Shown here in pieces: positions 1 to 8,700 of a stretch of 64,000 nucleotides of DNA. The position numbers and the translations under genes were made by a program. The notes under the pieces are model-generated. The model was given only the letters and a program-made list of their open reading frames with translations, had not been told where the DNA came from and made no database searches. Source of the DNA: CAYULW01 sp964445815 (GTDB lineage: Bacteria > Bacteroidota > Bacteroidia > Flavobacteriales_E > Vicingaceae); NCBI GenBank assembly GCA_964445815.1, contig CAYULW010000001.1, positions 496,001 through 560,000 of the forward strand, read 5' to 3'. Every line of letters begins with the position of its first letter. Within the stretch, counting starts at the first letter, position 1.

Positions 1-63
1 TTGTATTTTGTCAGCATAGGGGAAGGAAAAAATCGAAAAGTAAAAAAACTTGTAATTCAGTAG
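1..63 (+). CDS. 3' end of a protein with a T9SS type A C-terminal sorting domain (partial)
   Basis: Frame 1 is open from the window edge to a TAG at 61-63 and encodes a tail reading LYFVSIGEGKNRKVKKLVIQ. This pattern (Gly/Leu-Tyr-hydrophobic, a short turn, then a Lys-Lys-hydrophobic end) is how type A sorting domains of the Bacteroidota type IX secretion system finish. The signal directs a protein from the periplasm through the outer membrane, after which the domain is removed. A hairpin terminator follows 20 bases later, which fits the end of a gene. The rest of the protein lies outside the window, so its function is unknown. Only 20 residues are visible, so the call rests on pattern alone. 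Confidence 0.6.
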   Translation: MYFVSIGEGKNRKVKKLVIQ

Positions 64-81
64 AATAAATATATAGAAAAG

Positions 82-110
82 AAAAAGCGGCAAAATTTGC
101 CGCTTTTTTT
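82..110 (+). terminator. Rho-independent terminator
   Basis: A 9-bp perfect stem (AGCGGCAAA paired with TTTGCCGCT, centre at 95) is followed by a run of seven T. It lies just downstream of the partial T9SS-tail gene and separates it from dinB. Confidence 0.85.
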
Positions 111-162
111 GAGGCTTTATTTTCTTTTTGATTAAATTATTGGCAAATTTTTGACAAAAAAT

Positions 163-1368
163 ATGTCAATTTGTGTATCTGATCTTGATAAAAGTATTGT
201 CCACATGGACCTGGACTCCTTTTTTGTATCGGTAGAGTGCTTAAGAGAGCCAAAACTGATAGGTATTCCTTTATTGATTGGTGGCAATGGCAACAGGGGA
301 GTGGTAGCTGCTTGTAGCTATGAAGCACGAACATATGGAATACATTCAGCCATGCCCATGAAAACAGCTAAGCGTTTATGTCCGCACGCTATGGTTATTG
401 GTGGCGATACAGAGCAGTATAGCAAATACTCTAATATGGTAACAGAGATCATTGCTGAACAGGTACCTGTATACGAAAAATCATCCATTGATGAATTTTA
501 TATTGATTTAAGTGGCATGGAGCGTTTTTACAGCTCTTACCTTTTAGCTCAAAAAATTAAAAACGATGTGAAGCGTGAATGTGGCTTGAACATTTCATTT
601 GGCCATTCCATCAATAAAACGGTTTCTAAAGTAGCCACCAACGAATCTAAGCCAAATGGTTACTGTAAAGTTGATCGGGGAGCAGAAAAAGGCTTTTTAT
701 CACCATTAACGATCAATAAGATTCCTCAGGTCGGGGAGCGCACCTATCATACTTTAAGGAGTATGGGGGTCAATAAGGTAAAGACCTTGCAACAAATGCC
801 TGTAGAGTTGATCGAAAATGCTTTAGGTAAGAATGGCAGAGGAATATGGCTAAAAGCACAAGGTGTAGATAATAGTCCGGTGCGGGCGTATAGTGAGCAA
901 AAGTCAATGTCTAGTGAGAGAACTTTTAATCACGATACGACAGATGTAAAACAACTCAAGCGCATCTTAATAGCCATGACAGAGCGTTTGGCTTTTAAGC
1001 TACGTAAGCAGCAGAAGTTAACAGCTTGCATCACCGTAAAAATTCGTTATTCGGATTTTGATACCCAGACTTTACAATGCAAGATGGCTTATACTTCATG
1101 CGATCATCTTTTGATTACTAAGGTTAAAGAATTGTTTGATCGCTTGTATCAACGACGTATGATGATTCGCCTGATTGGCATCAAATTTAGTCATTTGGTC
1201 GGTGGGGCTTATCAGATCAATCTCTTTGATGATACTGAAGAGATGATCAACCTATACCAGGCCATGGATGCCGTTCGCCTGAAATATGGAGGCGAGAAGC
1301 TAAAGCGAGCCATTGCAATGGGGGTCAAGCACCGAAGCATGAATCCATTTAACGGTGTTGCTACTTAA
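163..1368 (+). CDS. dinB: DNA polymerase IV (DinB, Y-family translesion polymerase)
   Basis: Y-family polymerase that copies damaged DNA with low fidelity. Both catalytic motifs are intact: MDLDSFF near residues 15-21 and SSIDEFYID near 107-115, which supply the metal-binding acidic residues, so it should be active (unlike ImuB). A QINLF sequence near residue 351 fits a beta-clamp binding motif. The ATG at 163 is preferred over an in-frame TTG at 151 because homologues begin shortly before the HMDLDSFF strand. About 400 aa is normal for the family. It is 90 bases upstream of a DnaE-type polymerase and near an S24 repressor, an arrangement resembling the inducible mutagenesis cassettes of many bacteria. 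Family assignment is firm; damage inducibility is inferred from context. Confidence 0.93.
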   Translation: MSICVSDLDKSIVHMDLDSFFVSVECLREPKLIGIPLLIGGNGNRGVVAACSYEARTYGIHSAMPMKTAKRLCPHAMVIGGDTEQYSKYSNMVTEIIAEQVPVYEKSSIDEFYIDLSGMERFYSSYLLAQKIKNDVKRECGLNISFGHSINKTVSKVATNESKPNGYCKVDRGAEKGFLSPLTINKIPQVGERTYHTLRSMGVNKVKTLQQMPVELIENALGKNGRGIWLKAQGVDNSPVRAYSEQKSMSSERTFNHDTTDVKQLKRILIAMTERLAFKLRKQQKLTACITVKIRYSDFDTQTLQCKMAYTSCDHLLITKVKELFDRLYQRRMMIRLIGIKFSHLVGGAYQINLFDDTEEMINLYQAMDAVRLKYGGEKLKRAIAMGVKHRSMNPFNGVAT

Positions 1369-1458
1369 AACGAGGAAAAGAAAGATTAAACCAATCGTAA
1401 AATATATACTGTTTTTAAATTAAAGAATTAGTAATTAACACATTAGTTATTTAAAGAG

Positions 1459-4400
1459 GTGTATTTAAATTGTCACAGTGCCTTTAGTTTTCGTTATGGA
1501 ACGCTTAAAGTAGATCACTTGCTTGAGTTAGCCAATAAAAACGGCTGTGAGGCTTTAGCTTTAACGGACATTAACAATACTTCTGCCTGTCTCAACTTTA
1601 TAAGACAAGCCAAAAAAGTAGGCATTAAACCCATTGTGGGGATAGATTTTAGAAACGGTGTTCATCAGCAATACATAGGCCTGGCAAAAAACAATGAGGG
1701 CTTTATGAGACTCAATCGTCACCTGTCTGATTATTTAGAAACCAAACAATTATTCAAGCCAAGAGCGCCGGAGCTTAAAGATTGTTATGTGATTTACCCA
1801 TTTTCTACTTGCCGGAATCGTTTTTTTCAACTGGGTGTCAATGAATATATTGGCATCACATTAGCTCAATTAAAATCCTTGCCTTTTTCAATATGGAAGT
1901 CCAGACTGGATGCTTTGGTTTTGCTACAACCGGTTACAGTTGATTCCAAAAAAGGCTATAACATACATCGTCTTTTAAGAGCCATTGATCAAAATACCCT
2001 GTTGAGTAAATTAAGTCCAACAGAATGTTGTGAGCCTTCTGATTTTATGGTGGATGTTGAAGGGCTAAAGCAGAAGTTGTCAGATTATCCGGAGATATTG
2101 GCTAATACTAAAAAAATACTCGACACTTGTTCGATTAATTTTATCTATAAGGAGAATCAGAAAAGTGGAGTTGTAAATCAAAATAAGCAATACTATAGGC
2201 TAAGTAAAGAAGAAGATCGCCAGCGTTTACGTAGTTTATGTTATCAATACCTACCATACAGATATCCCGACAAAAAAGATCAACAGGCAAATATTGAGCG
2301 GCTGGAAAAGGAATTAGACTTGATCGAAAAGCAGGGTTTTGCATCTTATTTTTTGATCAATTGGGACATGTTGGAATATGCCAGGCGGTGTGGTTTTTTT
2401 TATGTTGGTAGAGGCAGCGGAGCAAATAGTATCGTAGCTTATTTGTTACAGATCACAGATGTCGATCCAGTGAAATTGGATTTATATTTTGAACGTTTCA
2501 TTAACCCTTATCGCGAAAATCCGCCGGATTTTGACATTGACTTTTCGTGGAAAGATCGAGACAAAGTGGTTGATTATTTATTCGACAAATATGGATCTAA
2601 TGATCAAATCGCCTTATTGGCAACTTACAATACTTTTAGTCGCCGTTCTTTGGTAAGAGAATTAGGCAAAGTATTTGGCCTTCCGAATATGGAGATTGAG
2701 AATATATTAAAGAGTACTAAGAAATTCAAAAGAGAGGATGATGAGTATGCTTACTTGGTAGATACATATGCTAAATATATGGAAGGGCTACCCAGTCATT
2801 TGAGCATTCATGCAGGAGGAGTTTTAATTTCCGAAAGGCCCATTTACTATTTTTCAGCGACAAGTATGCCTCCTAAGAACTATCGTTTAGTACATTTTGA
2901 TATGGTGCATGCGGAAGATGTAGGTCTTTATAAATTTGACATACTAAGTCAGAGGGGTTTGGGAAAGGTGAAAGATACCTTAGAACTTGTAAAAAAGAAA
3001 AAAGATCCGGAGTTAGACATTCACCGTGCAGAACCTTTTTTTGAAGATGAGAAAGTAAAATCTCTTCTTAGAAATGGAGAAACCATGGGCTGTTTTTATG
3101 TGGAATCTCCGGCCATGCGAATGTTACTTAAAAAGTTAAAAGCGGATCACTATCTGGGCTTGGTGGCTGCAAGTTCAATTATTCGACCAGGAGTAGCGAA
3201 GTCCGGCATGATGCGAGAGTACATATTGCGTTCTCAAGATCAAGATCCTAATGCCTGGCGAAAGAAAACGCCTGAAGTGATGCAGGATTTGATGAAGGAG
3301 ACCTATGGAGTAATGGTTTACCAAGAAGATGTTATTAAAGTAGCACATTGTTTTGCGAAGATGACTTTAGCAGAGGCAGATGTTTTACGCCGGGGGATGT
3401 CGGGTAAATTCAGATCCAGAGATGAATTTGCTAAAGCCAAAGACACTTTTTTTGCAAATTGTAGAAAAGAGGGTTATGGTGAAGCAGTTATTCAAGACGT
3501 GTGGCGACAGACCGAAAGCTTTGCCGGTTATGCCTTCTCTAAAGGACATTCGGCATCTTACGCAGTAGAAAGTTATCAAAGTTTGTACCTAAAGGCCCAT
3601 TACCCTATGGAGTTTATTGTCGGAGTCATTAATAACGGAGGTGGGTTTTATTCGGTTGAATTTTACTTGCATGAAGCAAGAAAGTTAGGTGCTACTGTTC
3701 ATGCACCTTGCATCAATAAAAGTAATTATTTGACATTATTGTATGGCGAAGTGGACTTGTATATGGGGCTCCAATTTATAGCCGATTTAGAGACAAATGT
3801 AATAGGGTCTATTGTTAAGGATAAGCAGCTTAACGGACCTTATAAAGATTTGGATGATTTTGTAAATCGTTGTGAAATTTCAAGAGAACAATTGGCTTTA
3901 TTGATTAAGGCAGGGTGTTTCCGTTTTACCGGCAAAACCAGAGAGCAATTAATGTGGAAAATGCATGCCGTTTTTGGTGCTTCCAATAAGAGTGCTAAGC
4001 ATTCAAATTCTCTTTTTTCTCCTGAATCAAAATCTTTTGATTTACCGACTTTGGATGACTATGAGTATAGACAAGCATTTGATCAAATGGACTTGTTCGG
4101 TTTTCCTTTATGTTCACCTTTCACTTTGTTAAAGGTTCAGGATTATCCTCGAACATTAGTGATTGATTTACCGGATTATCTTGATAAAGGGCAAATTGAA
4201 ATTGTAGGATACTTGGTCAAAACCAAACAGACGAAAACAAATTCTGATCAAGCAATGTGTTTTGGAACTTTTTTAGACTTGGAAGGGGATTGGATTGACT
4301 CTGTTCATTTTCCCCTAGTGCTAAAGCAGTACCCTTTTAAAGGGAAAGGCTGTTATTTAATCAGGGGGAGAGTGGTTGAAGAGTTTGGGTATTTTACCAT

Positions 4401-4506
4401 TGAGGTAAGTAGTATGGAACTGTTGCCTTATGTAGATTGGGATGAAAATAATGTGCCACAAAAGCGAAGAACGGTCAATCGAAAAAAGACGATTAGCCTT
4501 AATTAG
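1459..4506 (+). CDS. DnaE-type DNA polymerase III alpha subunit, short (probably error-prone) form
   Basis: C-family polymerase starting at GTG with an N-terminal PHP domain (residues 1 to about 210, opening YLNCHSAFSFRYGTL), then the palm/fingers with catalytic PDFDIDF near 356-362, helix-hairpin-helix region and a C-terminal OB-fold-like part. At 1015 aa it is shorter than replicative DnaE (about 1160 or more) and close to the DnaE2/ImuC size. Pairing with dinB and an S24-type repressor supports a role as the second polymerase of a mutagenic translesion cassette rather than the chromosomal replicase. GTG as start is supported because homologues begin MYLNCH. The gene meets the convergent repressor gene with an 8-base 3' overlap. 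An assignment as a replicative copy cannot be excluded from this window. Confidence 0.85.
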   Translation: MYLNCHSAFSFRYGTLKVDHLLELANKNGCEALALTDINNTSACLNFIRQAKKVGIKPIVGIDFRNGVHQQYIGLAKNNEGFMRLNRHLSDYLETKQLFKPRAPELKDCYVIYPFSTCRNRFFQLGVNEYIGITLAQLKSLPFSIWKSRLDALVLLQPVTVDSKKGYNIHRLLRAIDQNTLLSKLSPTECCEPSDFMVDVEGLKQKLSDYPEILANTKKILDTCSINFIYKENQKSGVVNQNKQYYRLSKEEDRQRLRSLCYQYLPYRYPDKKDQQANIERLEKELDLIEKQGFASYFLINWDMLEYARRCGFFYVGRGSGANSIVAYLLQITDVDPVKLDLYFERFINPYRENPPDFDIDFSWKDRDKVVDYLFDKYGSNDQIALLATYNTFSRRSLVRELGKVFGLPNMEIENILKSTKKFKREDDEYAYLVDTYAKYMEGLPSHLSIHAGGVLISERPIYYFSATSMPPKNYRLVHFDMVHAEDVGLYKFDILSQRGLGKVKDTLELVKKKKDPELDIHRAEPFFEDEKVKSLLRNGETMGCFYVESPAMRMLLKKLKADHYLGLVAASSIIRPGVAKSGMMREYILRSQDQDPNAWRKKTPEVMQDLMKETYGVMVYQEDVIKVAHCFAKMTLAEADVLRRGMSGKFRSRDEFAKAKDTFFANCRKEGYGEAVIQDVWRQTESFAGYAFSKGHSASYAVESYQSLYLKAHYPMEFIVGVINNGGGFYSVEFYLHEARKLGATVHAPCINKSNYLTLLYGEVDLYMGLQFIADLETNVIGSIVKDKQLNGPYKDLDDFVNRCEISREQLALLIKAGCFRFTGKTREQLMWKMHAVFGASNKSAKHSNSLFSPESKSFDLPTLDDYEYRQAFDQMDLFGFPLCSPFTLLKVQDYPRTLVIDLPDYLDKGQIEIVGYLVKTKQTKTNSDQAMCFGTFLDLEGDWIDSVHFPLVLKQYPFKGKGCYLIRGRVVEEFGYFTIEVSSMELLPYVDWDENNVPQKRRTVNRKKTISLN

Positions 4507-5236
4507 TTTGTTTTTCCACGATCGATAGTCGAGCCTCTAAATCAGTCATACGTTCATAAATGTCTGTATTTTCGGCCAACTGTCCTGTTAATCTACGTTG
4601 TACATACCACAACTCTAAAATATCTTCAAGGTCAAATACAATGTCTTCATAGCCTTGATGGTGATTGTCACTTTTAGCGATCAATTTATTGTATTTAAGT
4701 AAACAGCGCTTCACAAGAAGGTCTTCTTTGGTGATAATAACATACACGCGATCATTTCTGATGTGCTTGATGTCCTCTACAAATTCACCAATCACAATAT
4801 CGTTAGGATGCAGTGTAGGTAGCATGCTATTTCCATTGACCTCAAACATTCTGAAGGTTGCATTATCCAAGCCCGGAAGTCTATAAGTAGGGAGTTGAGC
4901 AACAAATTCCGGTTGAGTAAAGCCACCGATGTACCCTGCTGCCACTTTGCTCTGCACCAGAGGGATGTTCTCGTTGCCTGCCTCATCCACAGTGATCACT
5001 TGAGGCAAATGAAGTGTCGATTTTTTTTCAGGAGATTGAATCATGTCTCCTTGATCAAAAATCAACCATTCAAGACTTAGGTCATGATAATTATCTATAA
5101 TTACTTTTAAATTATCTACTCCAAAGGATTTCCCGCTGTCGAGAAAGCCAACCGAAAAACCTGTTTTTTGATAAAATGAATTTTTTGAATAGCCTTTAAG
5201 TTCAAGATATTTCTGTATTTTCTCCTTGTGCGTCAT
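4499..5236 (-). CDS. S24-family self-cleaving transcriptional regulator (LexA/CI-like)
   Basis: XRE-type helix-turn-helix at residues 1 to about 60, then a LexA/UmuD-type S24 domain. The cleavage dipeptide Ala100-Gly101 (in KVAAGYIGGF), the nucleophile Ser137 (in NGNSM) and the general base Lys176 (in LLVKRC) are all present; the 39-residue Ser-Lys spacing is close to that of LexA and UmuD. A weak coiled coil ends the protein (TDLEARLSIVEKQ). This family represses genes until activated RecA or a similar signal triggers autocleavage. It converges on the dnaE-type gene, overlapping it by 8 bases. Two GATA-type palindromes flank its own -7 promoter element, suggesting autorepression. That it controls dinB and dnaE is inference: no copy of the palindrome was found directly upstream of those genes. 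Confidence 0.88.
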   Translation of the reverse strand: MTHKEKIQKYLELKGYSKNSFYQKTGFSVGFLDSGKSFGVDNLKVIIDNYHDLSLEWLIFDQGDMIQSPEKKSTLHLPQVITVDEAGNENIPLVQSKVAAGYIGGFTQPEFVAQLPTYRLPGLDNATFRMFEVNGNSMLPTLHPNDIVIGEFVEDIKHIRNDRVYVIITKEDLLVKRCLLKYNKLIAKSDNHHQGYEDIVFDLEDILELWYVQRRLTGQLAENTDIYERMTDLEARLSIVEKQTN

Positions 5237-5252
5237 AAAAAATAAATTTTAT

Positions 5253-5286
5253 TGATAAATATCATCAAATATAAAGATAATTATCT
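5253..5286 (-). promoter_or_regulatory. Promoter of the S24 regulator with two flanking palindromic operators
   Basis: Two perfect palindromes, TGATAAATATCA (5253-5264) and AGATAATTATCT (5275-5286), share GATAnnTATC and have centres 22 bp apart, about two helical turns. Between them on the minus strand is TATATTTG (plus-strand 5266-5273), an exact match to the Bacteroidota -7 box TAnnTTTG. A transcript would start about 24 bases before the ATG. A third GATAATTATC lies inside the gene at 5086-5095. The geometry suits a dimeric repressor controlling its own promoter. No clear -33 TTG element was found. Confidence 0.6.
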
Positions 5287-5289
5287 ATA

Positions 5290-5746
5290 TTTGCTTTGAA
5301 ATTGATTCGTAAAGATGCTCAAAAAACAAATCAAGCCAAATAACTTGTGCAATCAAATGTCTGCAGTATCTGATAAAGCAAGTGTTCGCTCAGCAAAAAG
5401 ACAACTTTAACGAATACATTTTCCTGACAGTTCTTCTTCCGATTAAGAGAAAATTAGCATTCTTCTCATCTAATAAATGGCTCAATTTATAAAGAGCCTT
5501 CGGTGCCGTGTTATGTTTTTATTTCAAGGACGCTGATGCTTTTTTAATCTGGAAGACGACTGTTAAGCTAATTATAAGTAATTGTTAAATAGCAAGTTGT
5601 GATTTATTTTCAACCTGGTGTAACTCAGATGTATAAAAGATTAAAAACTGTTAAGAATTGCATCAGCAAGAAAAAAAGCACAATAAGAACAAGAAACAAG
5701 AAGTTTTAAAAGAAAGATTTTTATTAACAACCTAAAATTTTAAATT
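5290..5746. other. Intergenic region upstream of the Tc toxin operon
   Basis: About 450 bases without a convincing gene. A 31-codon ORF (5314-5409) is probably chance. TATATTTG also occurs on the plus strand at 5286-5293 but has no partner -33 element. The last 60 bases are A-rich, the usual Bacteroidota leader type, just before the toxin ATG. No terminator or tRNA was seen. Confidence 0.5.
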
Positions 5747-8700
5747 ATGTCAAATTGGTCAACCTATCAACAAAAAATATCGCCTGCATTCCGAAATGTT
5801 GCACAGGCCATACAAAATCATTACACAGCTAATGATATCTCATTCGAGATCTTCGATGCCAAGTCGGCAGAAGATATTGAAAGCGATTTACAATCCATTA
5901 CAGCTGATTCTCCCATTTATTTGGAGTATGCCAGAAGCATATTGAGTTATGCCATTTTAACGCCGGCAGAATATGGTTCAGCTGAAGGGCTTAAATTTAG
6001 TATGCTCACCAGAGATCAGGAACACTATGATGAGATTGAATCACATTTAAGCTCTGTTTATACCGACTTTACCGTGCTTCAAAGTGAAGTAGCAGAAGAC
6101 CTAGCTGCTCAAATCTATACCGCAGCTGCTTCTTCTGATTTCTTGTTAGAGTTGGGAGAAATGCTGGTTGCCGTCAAAAGCCTTACTATATGGGAGCGTT
6201 TTAAACTCAGTTTTAGTATGCTTGAAGATAAAGAAGCAGAGCATTTGGTGAACATGCTCAATGATTCTGAAGAGGCGAACATTAATAGCTTCAGAGTACT
6301 CAGCCAGCTTTCCTCTTCCGGCTTAGCTGCCGTTATTGAAGCTTTCTCTGCGAGCAATATCTACTTGAATTCAGTCGCTTCTGGCATACAAAGCAGAGCA
6401 AAAGTCATTTATACACTACATGGAGAGAGCGACCCCAATGCCGATCTATGGAACGAGTATTATGAATCCTTGCCGGCAGCAAAAAAATCACCCATAGAGT
6501 TGCTTAAAGAAACCGGTTCAATATCTACGGTCTATGAATTGGCCAACATGGAATTCAGTTCTTTGGTTGCTTTGCTGTCAGTTGATGTTTTTAATCTTCT
6601 GGCGCCTTATTATTTAAGTGCCAGTAATTCAGCATTGCTCGATTTTTCTTTCACCTATCGTTTTATTGGTCGCTTAATGAATGATGAAACGGAACCTCAG
6701 CCTTTATACGATTGGAAAGTAAGTACTACAGATGAAAACGACACGGAATTCGGATCGATTGGTTTGGGTACAACCAGAAGTAATGCTAATGGTTATTTTG
6801 AAGTTTATTTTAATACGCTTTCTGAATTATCATCAACATATGCCTTGGAATTTGAAATTACAGATTCCGATGCGGGAACGGTCTCCAACCAGACCAAAAA
6901 TTTTGATCCAACTCAGCCTGAAGAAGTAGTTGAATTTCAGCTCACGGATGTAGAGCCAATAGATTCTGCATTGATAGAATCTACAGATCCCGAAATAGTT
7001 ACGGTAAGCTCAGAAGATGAAAATCTAAGCATTCCGACGGCACTATCAACTTATCTGAGTACAAACGCAGTCAACTATCTGGCAGATATTCGCAAAATAG
7101 GTGGTCTGTTACCTCAAGGCGATCTTCCTCAAGATCAGGATGTATTAGATGCGGCAGCCATTTTAGATGCCCATGCCAACTTGGAATTGGTAAAAGGAGA
7201 AAAAGATGAAGCGACTTATATAGCTGAGAACAAGCAATTGATTCAAGCCGGCTATAATTCAATTTTAGACATTGCTGAGAAAGACCGTTATTCCTTTGTA
7301 GCAGATACGAAGACTGTTTTTAGTACTGGTCAGTATGGAGCAGGTCAATTGCACGAGCAAGCCAAAACGGTCAAAAGCTTTACGAGCGAATTGATTAATG
7401 GAGGGTTGGGTAATGGCTTTAAGAACATTGATGAAGAAGAAGTGAAAGCCTCTTTGAATGCCTTAAAATCTAAATCATGTGCCTGCGATGATTGTCAATC
7501 AGGAGTGAGTCCTTTGGCCTATTTGGCAGATTTGACAAATTACGCCTTAAGGGTGGTAAAAAATAATGACACGGATATTTCATTAACAGACCTTCAGGAT
7601 TTATTTCTTCACCCGTTCGACAAATTGCCGGCCGATTGTTCTTCTGTAAAAAAGCACATCTGTCAGGTAAGAGCTAGCATAGAGGTCTTATGGACCTTTA
7701 TTCAGAAACAGACCGCTTCAAATACCCACAGCAGCAGCCAGTTGACAACAGCAGCAGACTTAAAAGCCTTGCGTTTGAAAACCTATGAGTATTTACTTGA
7801 TGAGTTAGGAACAAGTCACGAAGAACTAAGAACAGTGATCTATGCTGATACTGTCGAAAAAGAAAAGTTTGCGGAGCGATTGGGCATTCCGGTTGATGAG
7901 ATTGAAAACATCAGTTTAGAATACAGTTCAAATGAAGCCGCTGACGAAATCACTGATGAAAAGCTGGAAGAGCTCTTTGGTTTCAGAGATACCACAAGAA
8001 ACTTCAAAGAATTAGATGGAACAAGTGGAAAGTTAACAGCATTAGACAGTATTGCCACACCGGAATTACAGACCATTAAAGAAGCCAAATTAAGAGCTGA
8101 TTTTGCGGAAGAAGACTTTGAAGAATTGCCTTATACTTTATTGGGCCTGCCCATTATCGATCCGGATGTGATCACTCCCAATGATTTCAGAAAGACGAGT
8201 ACGAGTGTCTTCGATTTGTGGCAGAAGCGTTTTAATTGGTTAGGCGAAACAATAGAAAGTTTAAAAGAATCGACGATACAACGTGCTACTTTTCCTGAAG
8301 AACGTGCTTTTATTGTGGATGCGGCTTTAAGCATGTCTGAAAATGATTCAGTCACTTTAACTGGAGCAGATCAAACAGATCATATTGTAACCGTAGTAAA
8401 ATCGGAATCTTTGAAGAATGGCCAAACTAAAGTGTATACCATAGAGGCTTTGCCTTTAAATCTGGATTCAACAGATTCTATAGAATACAATAGCCAGACG
8501 TATCAACCCGGTGGAGTAGAAGTGCCTAATGTTTCTGATGATTCCATCAATGCAACTCCTAAAGACAGTGTATTTAAAAAAATGATTAATGCAATCTCTT
8601 ATCCTAAGGATGGGGGTGATGTTAATGAAACCCCTTGGACTGGAATAGTAGGAACGGATCATGAAACGTATTTTGAGTTGTTTCACAGCAATCTCAAAAC

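Noticed and set aside
4499..5236. Canonical LexA
   Set aside because: The N-terminal domain looks XRE/CI-like rather than the winged helix of LexA, so only an S24-family LexA/CI-like regulator is claimed.
5314..5409. 31-codon ORF in the gap before the Tc toxin
   Set aside because: No recognisable motif, no leader of the local type and it lies beside the repressor promoter; most likely chance.
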